NCBI RefSeq assembly: GCF_037975245.1
Contig: NC_092571.1
Coordinates: forward strand, 4,047,001 to 4,111,000
DNA length: 64,000 nucleotides
From: Apostichopus japonicus
Taxonomy: Eukaryota; Echinodermata; Holothuroidea; Aspidochirotida; Stichopodidae
Direction: 5' to 3'
Shown here: in pieces, positions 45,996 to 60,100 of the stretch
How positions within the stretch are numbered: position 1 is the first letter of the stretch
How the letters are laid out: every line of letters begins with the position of its first letter
Translations under genes and position numbers: made by a program
Notes under the pieces: model-generated
What the model was told of the DNA's origin: nothing
Seen by the model: the letters and a program-made list of their open reading frames with translations, nothing else
Databases searched by the model: none

Positions 45996-46800
45996 TAGCC
46001 ACTGGCTTAAACAAAAATTGTCGGTTCTTTAAAATATGTTTTGGCTAAAATCAAGTTCTCACTTTCATGTTCCTGAACTTCAACCCACATCATAAACTGT
46101 ATAGGCATTTAATAATATATGCTGATAAGAAGCAGTAATACAGGGTTTATGCCAGGTATGGAAATCATAACAATTCTTTTCCCTGACAATTTTTCTACTT
46201 GCAGACAGAAAAGTCCTTGGCATATATATAGCCAGCAAATAGCCCAATTTTTGTGACCCCTTAAATGCTACTCTTGGACACCTGTGTGTGTCTTTTGGCA
46301 CCATCCACAGTGTGGCCAGCCTGTGAAGTTTCAGTGATATTAAATATACTAGCTAATAATGTTATACTGGATGACCCTGGTTCTGGTCAAGGTCTTGTTA
46401 CCAAACAGGCAAGTAAAGACAAAATGTAACTGCTGCCCTTAAAGGTAAACTTGTCATTTCATATAAAGCATTTGTTACCAAAAACAGATGGATATGAAAA
46501 TATTTTAACACAAGAATAAAGAAACTAAATCAACTGGCAGTGCTGAATCAGAGATTTGTGCTACTTGGCAGATCTTCAAACATGAAATTTAATTTCCATT
46601 TTTGATAACACATGACCATTTATCTATAAAATCCCTTTCCTTCTACTACTGATATTAGACAGATACACTGTATGTCATGATTTAACTACTTCTTACATGT
46701 CCCATTGTTAAGGGCTTATTTTTTGTCTTCAATTAATTTACATTGGGAGATCATTAACAAAGTTATCTTCCAACTCTGAACAAAATAATTTCAATCACAC

Positions 46801-48012
46801 CTCATCTCTAAGTCATATCCTATTGTGCCACAGATTAGATTAATTCTATGACACCTCAACTCCAACTCTTACCCTTTTTATGCTATGGATTAGATTAATT
46901 CAATGACACCTCATGTCTAAGTCATATCCTATTGTGCGACGGACTAGATTAATTCAATGACACCTCATGTCTAAGTCATATCCTATTGTGCCACAGATTA
47001 GATTAATTCTATGACACCTCAACTCCAACTCTTACCCTTTTTATGCTATGGATTAGATTAATTCAATGACACCTCATGTCTAAGTCATATCCTATTGTGC
47101 GACGGACTAGATTAATTCAATGACACCTCATGTCTAAGTCATATCCTATTGTGCGACGGATTAGATTTATTCAATGAGACCTCACCTCTAACTCTTACCA
47201 TTTTCATGAGACGGATTAGATTAATTCTATGACACCTCATCTCTAAGTCATATCCAATTGTGCGACGGATTAGATTAATTCAATGACACCTCATCTCTAA
47301 CTGTTACACTTTTTATGCTATGGATTAGATTAATTCAATGACACCTCATGTCTAAGTCATATCCTATTGTGCGACGGATTAGATTTATTCAATGAGACCT
47401 CATCTCTAACTGTTACACTTTTTATGCTATGGATTAGATTAATTCAATGACACCTCATGTCTAAGTCATATCCTATTGTGCGACGGATTAGATTAATTCA
47501 ATGACACCTCATCTCTAACTGTTACACTTTTTATGCTATGGATTAGATTAATTCAATGACACCTCATGTCTAAGTCATATCCTATTGTGCGACGGATTAG
47601 ATTTATTCAATGAGACCTCATCTCTAAGTCTCACCCTATTTGTGAGATGGATTAGATTAATTCAATGACACCTCATCTCCAAGTCATATCCTTTTTGTGC
47701 CACATATTAGATTAATTCTATGACACCTCACCTCTTACTCTTTTTGTGAGACGGATTAGATTAATTCAATGACACCTCATCTCTCAGTCTCACCCTATGT
47801 GTGCGACGGATTAGATTAATTCAATGACGCCTCACCTCTAAGTGTCACCCTTTTTGTGAGACGGATTAGAGTAATTCAATGACAATTCTTCTCTAAGTTC
47901 AACCCTCCCTTGTTCCACGGATTAGATTAATTCAATGACGCCTCACCTCTAAGAGTCACCATTTTTGTGAGACGGATTAGAGTAATTCAATGACACCTCT
48001 TCTCTAAGTTCA
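46801..48012. repeat. 54-55 bp minisatellite next to the TPR gene stop codon
   Basis: About 22 units with GGATTAGATTAATTCAATGA and two alternating second halves (CTAAGTCATATCCTATTGTG or CTAACTGTTACACTTTTTAT). It ends 21 bp before the TPR gene stop on the coding strand, so it probably forms the 3' UTR or immediate 3' flank. Confidence 0.9.
47166..47171 (-). promoter_or_regulatory. Candidate polyadenylation signal within minisatellite
   Basis: TTTATT on plus (AATAAA on the coding strand) arises in variant units here and again at 47394-47399 and 47602-47607. If the 3' UTR reaches these units, the repeat itself supplies the signals. Confidence 0.3.
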
Positions 48013-48032
48013 ACCCTCCTCTTTGCTAAGTT

Positions 48033-48194
48033 TTAATCCTCATCTGAAGAATAGTCATCTTCTAAAAGAGAGTCCATGATGTTATCTCCTCCCTGGTTTT
48101 GTCCCTCTCGTATGGCCTGTGCGATTCTCCTGTAGGTCGGCTCTGACAGGCAGTTTGTAGCAGATACTGTACGTGGATGGTTTTCACCAAACAC
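48033..48194 (-). CDS. NTPase-TPR gene, terminal exon q
   Basis: Reads VFGENHPRTVSATNCLSEPT then RRIAQAIREGQNQGGDNIM and the acidic end LLEDDYSSDED before TAA. The GENHP(R)T turn closes the last TPR. Acceptor CGTTATTCCAG. Confidence 0.92.
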   Translation of the reverse strand: MFGENHPRTVSATNCLSEPTYRRIAQAIREGQNQGGDNIMDSLLEDDYSSDED

Positions 48195-51100
48195 CTGGAA
48201 TAACGAGTGACATGTTTGAAGATTATAATTACAGATAACAACATCAGACATCAACTGTAAATTATACACCAGTAGCCCTCACTGTGAAGTAATTACATAT
48301 TATTGAGCAGTCTATGAACTGATCAGGAATTATCATCAGTTATAAGTCTGTTCATGTACATAGTAAGTATAGTATAGTACTATATAGTAATATAGTGTAT
48401 ATAGTATATAGTAATTCTATATTGTCAGCTAACAGCAACAATGGCCAATGGAAGAGAAGGCATCCCAGCATCTGACCACTTTCTCAAATACCTGAAGGAG
48501 ATGAAGGCCCTCATTGAGCATTACCATAGTGCAACCAATGCATCATTGCAAATGAAACTGTGTTGAAACAGTGAGCTAGTGAACACCAGTCCACAAATTC
48601 CAAAAACCAGAAATACCACATCTATGAAATGCTTGACCAAACACCAATGCACAGTATAAGATTTCATCAGTCTTGGGAATTTATCGCATGGTAAGTCTTG
48701 AGCTAGTAACTAAACCATTGTGCAATTGATAAACATTGCACCATGCCTTCCTACTGACTTGCTAGGTCAGCTGACTGTGTGATTCCTTGCCACATTTTGC
48801 AAGAGAAATTAAACAGTAAAACTGAAAACAACAATTAAAGCATTAACCATTACTGACTTCAAGTGATCAGCTAGGATCTTGCACAAATTTGAATTTACCA
48901 ATTCAAGCTTTACTTTTGCAGTTATGTTTACAAAGTTGTGAGAGTTTTGACTTCTGCTGACCTCCAATGACTGTTGACCTCCATCAATATCAATAGGACT
49001 CTACATACCAAGTATCAAGTTCAACCAGGATGTAGGTTTTGGCGTATCGTGTTTACAGGCAACTATCACAATACAAACGGACACAAACACCATCGCATAG
49101 ATTTCTTTCTGACTCCAGCAAAGGCAAAACAAATGAACACTAACTGAACAAACAACCTACCTCCATAGATAAATCTTTCCATTTTACAAAGAAATCGTAG
49201 GCAGTGTAGTAATCTTTTCTATCTTCGTAATATATTCCAGTATTGCTAAGTATTCTCGTCATGAGTTTACAATGTTCTCCGTACGCCTGTTGGCACTGCT
49301 CTCTTGCTTTCTCATACAGCTGTGAAGAATGAAATAGAAATATTTGCTGGTACAGATCCTTTACTGTGGCCATGTATGATAACTACATTGTTAACTGTAC
49401 ACTGTGGAATTATGACAATGTCGGCCTAAAATGGTTTTCACTACCAGACAGACAGAAAAATGAAATATTATACATAAATTGTATGGAAAGAATTACACTT
49501 TTACTCAAAATAAAATAGGAACAGATATGCAAAATACATCAGTGTAGAGTTCACCTTGTACGCTTATTCTCATCGGCATTTCTGTGTCAGCTTTGGCAGA
49601 TTAGTTAGAGCCAGATTTGTGAATTCAGGGATATTTCACTAAGCAAATGATACACTGTTCGAGTATGCTTACAATAAACATTCAAAACGTTGTTAAAAGT
49701 ACGCCTGAATTAGTACCTCAATTTGTTCAGGACTCCCTCTGGGAAAGATGACTGCTTTAGTCATGGTAGCCTCTGCCTCTTTACCGAGGTCACCACACTA
49801 GAGAAAAAAATTAATAAGAAAAAGATAAGAACAATCACCAAGCATTTAGTATGCAATATGTGTTCCTTAGATTGCCAGATACCTCATTTTTCCTTAATGG
49901 TGGAGTACCAAAGGTTGTAACTTATTCAACACAAACACTCTGTTAAATGAAATCATACTTAGTGACACTTTCTTAATCCAATGTAACAGATTTCTTTCCT
50001 CAATGGTGGAGAAACATAGATTGTAACTAATTCAACACAAACACATAGCTTAATGAAATCATACTTGGTGTCATAAATTTCTCCTGTGCATTATTTCAAA
50101 TTTATATGCGATTATAGAAACATGTGTGACACACTGTCATCAATATATCATAAAAAAAAATTAAATAAAAATAAAAATTTGTTTACAAAATATGGGACTG
50201 TAACAGTCAATCTGTATTCAAACAATTCTACTATTAATTATTACACAAAACACAAATATCAAAACCTTGAATTGTTTCCTTCCTTATTCAATCTATTGTT
50301 TTGACCTAGAGTAGGATGTTTACCCTTACCAAAAGTAACTGGGTCATTTGCATAAGATAGTGAATGTAGTGCATTCCTGTGATGCAATTTTGTAAGTTAA
50401 AATTCTATCCAAACGTTTAAAGAAAGAGCTAACTTTTCATGTCAATGTGCTTACTAGACCCGTTTGTTTCAAATTCAGTTTCGGTGCGAAGCATTTCAAC
50501 TTCAAATGTATTTCAAAATGAGATGTAGAATAGAAAGTTAATTTCAAATGGATGCTTAGATTAGATTATGCTCCATTTCTGAAGAGAAAACGAAAGGGAA
50601 AAGAAAACACCCTCTCTAAGTTGTTCTTATCAATCTGTATTTTCTGATCTTTGCTGAAAGTCCAGTTATACGTACGTCTTTGAAGATATTGATAGCCTGT
50701 TCGATGTACTCTTTGGACTGCTCAGCTGCCTCTGTTGCACTCAGTGTATTATCACCATTACACTCCATCCAGGTGTTCAAATTGAAAGACAGCCTCATAA
50801 CAGTCAAGCCCAACTTATACTGCAAATGACATAAAAAAAAAACACACCTGCAGTCACAAAACAAACTTTAGTAGAATTTCGAACTAAAAGATGACACAGC
50901 ATGTGAACAGGTTTGGGTTCTTGAAAAACTGCACAGACACGTTGAGTTTGGTGATTAAACTCTTGATTCAGATGGAGCTGCCCCCCCCCCCCCCGCACCT
51001 TGCCCCACCCCAACCAAGAATACAGAAGAAACCAATTACAAGGAAGACATGTACTTTACTGTCTGTCCAACCAAAAGGAAAACTTTTTGGAGAGAGTGGG

Positions 51101-54100
51101 GCTTTCCTGCCAGGTAATCTTGGGTTTGATTTCTATAAAACTTAAGCAATTTCTAAACTTCTCGATAAGGCAATAGAAATGCTTACAAAACATTTGCGTT
51201 TTGGGATGCATAAAATCGGACTAGATTATTGCAACACTAAGTAAACCATTCAAATTGTTGCACATATCAAGGACGAATTATGAAAAGGGAAACAAAATTC
51301 TTTGGATACTCATACGTGATGACATCACAGACCACCACCCTTATCGATATCCTGAGTGTTTGATGCCCCTTCAAACAACCAAATATTGAGTGTTACAAAC
51401 TAGCTTTCCTTACATGGGTCTTATGCCAACATATCTCCTTACAAATTTGCTTTACTGGGAGTAAAGTCCCATTCAGTATTTACTTCGGAAACAGTGACCA
51501 CCTGCATGATGCAAAAAAAAACAATACTTTTAATCTGGGCAGGGAGTTGTTATTTATGATTTTTTGGGGGTGGGGGGAGGTAAGTCTGGGATAAATAGGG
51601 TCAAATGTTACCTTATGGACAGGTCCTTCCAGTGTTCTCCTGATATCAGCACTGTCTCGACTGTACTTGATGGCCGGGCGTAAATCTTTGATTTGTTCTC
51701 TTGTGATGAAATCATGTATTTTACAAATCTGTAATATGTATAAAATAAAATATAAATAAATAAATAACAAACAAAGACACAAGCATAGATGTTGGGAAAT
51801 GAAAAATTAGTTATTGATTATTGGTTGTTTATTAATCCATGTGATATTCTATCTAAAAGGTCATTGATCAGTATTGATTTCTTAAGTTTTATATTGCAAT
51901 ATATCTAATGGGCGACTTCTCTATCTATTAGCTTCACAAAGACAACAATGTGGTTACCATCATTGGCATGCGTTAAAGTTTAACTTTAGCCAATGTATAA
52001 TTTTGGCAGGACAAAATTACAGGCTTTGTAATCAATTATACATTAAAACTTCTCTAGACCTTTTGCCGATTTTGATCTCTTGCTTACATTTACGAGAATT
52101 GTGAAGAAGAACCCCTTCAAAACAGATAAGAAAATTCTTGTTCAATTTTGGGGGGGTCCATTTTATAAATCTGTGATGTCATAGCACCACTTAAATCTGG
52201 ACCTTTTAATTTCTCACGGTTGTTCTTTTTATATATTAAGGTAGAACATCTAAAGTGTTGACACTGCTAAAACTGCCATCACTGCCATAAGAGCTTCAGT
52301 ATTTGAGATTCCGCATTGCAGCATCTCCATTTTACAGATAATCATGTTGTAATAGATACCTGAAGCAATTGTAGCCCAATGATGTCTTATTTAAGCTTGA
52401 TCAATTGACAACATTACCTGTGGAGGAACTATTTAAATCTATCATACCTCCAAAGACGATTTTTCTTAGCAGTTTGGAGAAGTTGTTGACGACATTTATC
52501 TCTATCAATAATGATGGTTGGCTTTGTCACCTTCAACAATATCTAATTTGTCGATCCTGTTGAGATTTCGGACTCAAGTAAACGAATCACATTTAATGCT
52601 CGACCACCATGCTAACTAAATGGTGTTACATTCAATGCAAAATCATAGTTTATAATTACAACGTACTGTCCCTACTTACCCAGGGATGTGACCACGCTGG
52701 GCAGCACAGCGCGACCCCGCCCGGCACTAAAACTTAACGCCCAGCACTGTCTTAAAATCGTGAATCCTGCCCAGCACTATTTTCATCTAAAATCCTGACA
52801 TTCCTAACAATATATTCAACATAAATTGGGCCTGGCCTATGCCAAAATCATACAGACTAATAATGGATCAGTTACGCATGCGAGAAACATTACTTACGGC
52901 TCTCAATCGGTCCCTTGTAAAATCTCTTTGAAACAAACAAATAACTTTTACCAGGTACTTAATATATTTCACTAAAAACAAATTAAAAAATGTAAATTGT
53001 TAGCAAAACTAGTACTTGTATATGTGCTTAAAAGCTACACAAATGCCAGCATTTGGCATCTATCTGAGCACCTAAAATCTTAGACCCTCCCCCAGGACGG
53101 TGATCAGTGTACCCGGCACTCAGGAAATCCTGGGCACATCCCTGCTTACCTCATCACAAAGTTCGCCATATGTGTCTAACAATTCAACCATACGTTCTGG
53201 TCTGTTCCCTAATTCAGCCTCTTCTAACAAGATGACCTCATCTAATAATTTCTGGGCACTTTTGAACAGCCCTCCTTGTATGCTGAAAACAGAAAGCAAA
53301 TGCATAAGAGAAATGTGATGGTCAAATCTCAATTGTGTAAGGAAAAAAACATGAAAACAGGTACCACTACAATTGAATTAATCTTCTGTGCCTCCTTCCG
53401 GGGTACAAAACCTGCGGTAACACTGCCAATTGGCCAGGTTAACACAAAAATGAATTAGGGATAAAATCTTGTCGGGTCATCCTAGATCAGTACAAAGACA
53501 TAATGATTAGAGGACTTAACTGAGAATGAATTTCGAAAGAGGGCAGAAAATTTCGTCTAGAATGGGATTCAGAACCAATGGATACTTTTGTGTCCAGGAC
53601 CACTACAATGCAAATGGCCCTTCCTGGGACATCTCATCACTTTTAAATGTTCATCACATTGTAACATTAACATTTTACGTTGGTTCACTTACTATAACTT
53701 AGCTACATGGGTCAACCTCTCCGCCAATACTTCTGTATCTGCGCTGGATTCTCTTATTTCTTCAATTTTCTTTCTGTAGCATTCTTCCATCTCTTCATAC
53801 TTCTCTCCAACCTGGAAAGCAGAAAACAAAGTTGTTTTCATTTTTGTCCAGGTGCAGTCATTCACTCAAGAAGTATAGGCAATAACTTGATGAGTTGCAT
53901 ACATGTGTGTGTCAAGTCCGCACAACATTGTGTTAGTCTGCTCTGATGGTGCTTCTGATTGGCTACACATATTGAATTAGAGCACTTACTCAACACTTTG
54001 CAGTCCAGGAAGAAAATGCAATGGGGAAGCAATGACGTCTAAACTTCCTCTTTTTCCTTTTCCGAAAGCAGACCCTCTGGGAGTGGCCACCGACCTCTTT

Positions 54101-57100
54101 CGTAAATTTGTAATCTACTAATCTGGTACAAAAAAATTCAAGCCTCCAAAAATCAGTTGGGGAACTCCCCCTCCTGCTTGTCCTCCACCTTTGAGATACT
54201 ATGCAAGTCACTGGATCTATATGGATCTGAGATCCTATGCAAGTAACTGAATCTGTTTGGATCTGAGATCCTATGCAAGTTACTGAATCTATATGGATCT
54301 GAGATCCTATGCAAGTAAATGAATCTATATGGATCTGAGATCCTATGCAAGTAACTGAATCTGTTTGGATCTGCGATGCTATGTAAGTCACTGAAACTAT
54401 ATGGATCATGTAAGCTTCAGTGACTAGTTCATGCTACAATATTAAGCATTTAGTCTCATGGATAATTATTCAACTCACATTCCTCCACAGTGCTAGCAGT
54501 TGAGTGCTGTAGTATGGGTTATACATCTGATCAAAGATTGCCCAATCTGAAAGACAATCTGACAGACGCTTTTTGTCTTTGATCTTACACAGCTGGGTCG
54601 GATATTCCTGCATCATATAAAAAGAAGGAAAATGTTGATGTCTTTTAAATATTCACAAATTCTTGAAGAAGATCAACTAAAGAGAGCTGCAGTTGATGTA
54701 TGGACATAAAAGAACTAAAGGTCAACACAGTGACATCAGAATTTCACATTTGTCAAAATGTCACATGGAGTGTTAGCTCAGTGGTTAACACCGGGGCCTT
54801 TCAATCATAAGGTCCCCGGTTCGAGTCACTCCCAGATTAATGAATGTCATCCAGTTACAGAGTTGTTGACAATTAACAATTCATAATCATGGACTTTAAA
54901 AATGAATGTAAGAGACTGACTTCGGTCAGCTTGCGGCTTTGATAAGCCAATGAGGCTTCTTCGCGAGTTCCTGCTTGCAGGAGGATCTGATATACAAACA
55001 TACATACCTTTAATAGTGCCAGCAAACGTCAATTACGTAGAATTATGGTAATATGGATATGCAACACATGTAATAGTATTGTAATGTCAACACTTGAATG
55101 TAATACCTCGATGGAACTTCACATCTTCAAATTGGCAAAGGTTAAAATAAATAAGACAAAGGTAATACTAAAGGAACTACAACGCAAAAACAAAAACCGT
55201 GGAGAGAAACAGGCACCGAGCGCATACCTCCACTTTCCGTTCGATATTTGTGACGTTTTCAAAATAGTCGGCGAGTTTCTTGTGCCACCAGAGGCTACCG
55301 GAGGCTTCCAAGTTGGGGTCGTCTGATTCATGGTTGAAGTACTTCCTTCTGACAGCTTTGCTGAGTGAGCGATGATAGAAGTCCAGGCGACCCTCTCCGC
55401 TATCCCCAAATGGCCTCAGGAAGGGTCTTAAGCCTCTGTAGATTGCAGCCCATTTGATTGCCGCCAGAGGTTGGTTCACCTTCTCCTTTTCGAACTGCTC
55501 TTTTGACGCTGAAAACAAAAAGATGCAAGTTCAAATTATATTGGATCTTACCTATTGATAAAAAACAGGTAATCCAGCTTGTTGGGAAAAATTCATAAAT
55601 CAATCAATTGATTAGTAGACAACATCTGGACAGATGCCGAGGAACACTGTCAGATCAGCATATCACAGGTTCAATTATAAACAAAACTCTTCATTCATGA
55701 ACAATGTGTGGTGCGATGCTTGGGTACACCCTTGTATCCCACCTTGGAGTCTTTTCCTTTTTGGAAGAAGGGAAGAACAATTTGCAATTAAAACTGCAAA
55801 TATGCAGAATTTGAACAATTACTGAAGAAGACTGTTTGAAGACTTTACTTAAATGAATTTGGTGGAACAGATTTTATGGATTAAGCTTTCATAATTGATA
55901 CCGGTTAAACAGAGCCACCAGCTTAAGATGGGACTACCAACGGCTTTACCTTTCTCTTTGCCTGCCTCTGACTCTGAGGAGGGCATCAGGTTATCTTCAT
56001 CTCCTAGGATGGAGAGTAATTCAACCTCTAACAGTCCTGTCTGAGATGCTTCCAAGAGACACAAGGTAGCTGTTAGCAGATTGCCGCCATTCTCCTCCTC
56101 AAACCGATCAAATACCTGAGCTAGAAGACTGCAGGAAAGATGCAGAAGAAAATAAAAAATAGTCTGATTTGTCCATTCTATACTATAACTGAGAATAACA
56201 TCGCAGTAGTATTTTTTTTTTAAATTTGTCAAACAATTTTTCCAAATAAGATAGACATGACTGTTACTTATCTTGTTCATTCACTTACATTTTCTATGCA
56301 CCTTGAGTACGAAGAGGTACACCCGTATTTTTCTTCCCTTTTTTTACTATTTTCCCCCTCCTTTCTTAAGAATTTTCTACTAATTTATTGAACCCGAAGG
56401 CATGCTAGAGCACTTTCTTCTTCAAATATATTGCATAATTTGTTTGCTAAATTATCTAACAATAGTTTGTTGCATAAAGCAAAACAAGTAGATGAAGACC
56501 TAAATTTAACCACAACAAAGGAATAACTTACCGCCAATTGAATAATGCGAGTTGGGATTTAATATGACGGACAATCAGCCACCCACACATTCATCAAATG
56601 TGTTTTTATGTCATCTGTTCATTCCTTGCACAGTTGTGAGCAAAGATTGAGTAAATTCTACCAAATCTGGTCATTTTACAACTTCAAATTTGTGTCTTAA
56701 TACTCGCCAAGAATGGGACTACCAAACAGTCAAATAGAATAGCTGCAGCAGCTGTAACTCCCCTTCATGTCCTATGCAGTCAGGCTGCATAATGCTGCTG
56801 CCTCATCAGCATCCTAATTTTGACACAGTGCTTAAAGCTCAATGTCATGGTTTTCACAGTATTGTAAACTGGGAAGAATTTTGTCGTGCTTGTTTGCAAA
56901 GCTCTTCTGAAGTTGTATTTTCAGCACTATACAAATGTTTCGTTCACTTTATATATACGCTGTTAATGTAGGTCATAGAACAGACTCACTATATATACGC
57001 TGTTAATGTAGGTCATAGAACAGACTCATTATATATACACTGATGATGCAGGTCATAGAACAGACTCGCTATATATAAACGCTGTTAATGTAGGTCATAG

Positions 57101-60100
57101 AATAGACTCACTATACATATGCTGTTGATGTAGGTCATAGAACAGACTCACTATATATACGCTGTTAATGTAGGTCATAGAATAGACTCACTATATATAT
57201 GCTGTTGATGTAGGTCATAGAACAGACTAACTATATATATGCTGATGATGTAGGTCATAGAACAGACTCACTATATATATGCTGTTGATGTAGGTCATAG
57301 AACAGACTAACTATATATATGCTGATGATGTAGGTCATAGAACAGACTCACTATATATATGCTGTTGATGTAGGTCATAGAACAGACTCACTATATATAC
57401 GCTGTTAATGTAGGTCATAGAATAGACTCACTATATATATGCTGTTGATGTAGGTCATAGAACAGACTAACTATATATATGCTGTTGATGTAGGTCATAG
57501 AACAGACTCACTATATATACGCTGTTAATGTAGGTCATAGAATAGACTCACTATATATACGCTGTTAATGTAGGTCATAGAATAGACTCACTATATATAT
57601 GCTGTTGATGTAGGTCATAGAACAGACTCACTATATATACGCTGTTAATGTGGGTCATAGAACAGACTCACAATATATATGCTGTTGATGTAGGTCATAG
57701 AACAGACTCACTATATATATGCTGTTAATGTAGGTCATAGAACAGACTCACAATATATATGCTGTTGATGTAGGTCATAGAACAGACTCACTATATATAT
57801 GCTGTTAATGTTGGTCATAGAACAGACTCATTATATAAATATATAGAACAGACATAACACCATCACTTACTTGAGAAGTCCGTCCTGTAAAGAGTTGATT
57901 TTGTCGGTAACTTTGGAAAATTCACCGTATACTCTGAGCTCTTCGCATGCTATTGCCAACCACAAGGGATTCTGAGAAGAGTTTTTACTAAGTAGGCTTG
58001 ACATCTGTTCCGCGTCCAACCGCTTGTTGTACTGGCCAAGCATTTCAGTCACAATGGCCTACAAAGAAGAAGAAAAAATAAGAATAACAATAAAAAAGTA
58101 CCACAATTCCAATAGCCAATCCTAATAAAGAACAAATTATCACAGTAACTAACCTGCGGACTTCCATATTGGCAGAAGGTTAGATCATGATTTCAGCTGC
58201 ATATGCACTTAGTGAAATAGTACTAGAACTTACAAAGAAACATCAGAGATATGGTTCTTGACAAATGGCAAAATTGGAAAGTCTGGTCCTTGAAGCAACC
58301 TATCTTGGAAATATGCAAGTTAAGCATTTTGATGATTTGGTTGGACAAAAAAATGACCTTACATACATATATGCAGGGTGTCCTTTACTTCGTTAGACAG
58401 ATAACCTATTCTATGATAAACACCATCTAACACTGCAGAGTGTCTGTTACTTCTACAGACAGATAACCTATTCTATTATTAGGGTTATATAGTTTTAGTA
58501 AACAGATGGCATATGTTCTATCTGGGAAGTGCACCCAAGGGTTATATAGTTTCAGTACTCAGATGGAACTAGCTGTGTCCAAATTGTCTTCTCTTCGTTA
58601 ACATACCTGTCTGGATTTCATATCGAGAGGCGTGACGGTCACTTCTGTCGGTTTAAGCGTTCTGTTTCGCAACGATCGATGAGGTGGTGTATCATCAATC
58701 ATGGAAAAGATGCAACGGACTGATGGCGACAGTCGTCTTGGCAACCAGCTCAGCAGAGCTGAACTTTTGTCATCATCAAGCTGAAAATAAGAAAGATTTC
58801 ATCAGATATAACATTTTCAAAAGTTTCTTTAAAACTTGTAGTGTCAAAGCTCAGCTCAATGTCTTTATTACCTTCATTTGCAGCCATACATACAAATCAA
58901 CACAAGGCATTACCAGGGATTATGTGATGTGTAATATTATGTAGCATGGCACAAATGGAGCTTACAGTTGTACTAGCATGGTATTCATAATTTCACGGCA
59001 ATAATATGTATAATATTTTAGTTCTCTAACTTCAAGCAGCTCCAAGTTTCATCAGCAAAAAAGGCAAAAGTTTTCATGATCTTTTGCTCTCCATACCTGA
59101 TTAAGGGCATCTATAATCATAATCGTCGGTCTTGTGTTGGGGTTTGACAAGACCGAGCTCACTAATTGTGCAGCAGCTTCTAAATTCTTAGGCATGTTGG
59201 AATCCTGCAAGAAAAGAAAAACTAGAAATGAAAATCCTGTTAAAATTTCTATGAAGTTGAGGTAATAGAGAGATATTTTAAGAGCTAGTTTCCAGGATAC
59301 TGGTGAGTTTTGTTTTTGTCTTCAAAATTCTTCATAACAGCCACATGTATTCCCATTATCTACTTTCTTGGTAAAGAGTTTGGCAGAAACTAAATGTAAA
59401 AATCAATTCCTTCGATACCAATGAATTTAAACGTTACAAATTGTTGAAAGGAGAATCTGTTACAGCACTTTGTTGATGTCATTTGTTGATTAAGTCACAC
59501 AATATGTGTGATGACAAAGTCTTGCAGTGCAAGATATATGCAACCAATTGCCCTTGTGAAAGTTGGCCGGATGGCAATTGATACAAACAATTGTTTAGCC
59601 AGCCAATAATGAATCATAGGTGTTATACTGACAATGATATTTCAAAACTTACATTGCAGATTTTGAGTTCCCTTAATAGTCTCCTCAACATCTCCTCTGG
59701 GTCTGTTGATCCTGGAATAGCGCCAACAAAATGATAAAAGATGTGCCAACCCTCACTTCCTCCACTGCAAGATAAACCAGCAATGAAAGTACCATGACAG
59801 TTAAAATCCAGTGACATAAAATATTACTATACTACTGTTCAGTTAACTCATGACACCTTTACAGTATCAGCCTATATCAGATGTGAAACAATTAGCCAGT
59901 GACATTTAAAAGTATCAACAACAATCACACAATGTGATATCATTCGCCAGTGACATGCAACTTAAAAGTATCAACAACAAACACACAATGTGATATCATT
60001 AGCCAGTGACATTTAAAAGTATCAACAACAATCACACAATGTGATATCATTAGCCAGTGACATGCAATTTAAAAGTATCAACAACAATCACACTATGTAA

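Noticed and set aside
48439-48564. 41-codon plus frame ATGGCCAATGGAAGAGAAGG...
   Set aside because: Looks somewhat coding (LKYLKEMKALIEHYH) but is opposite to the host gene, has no clear splice context and no recognised family; left unannotated.
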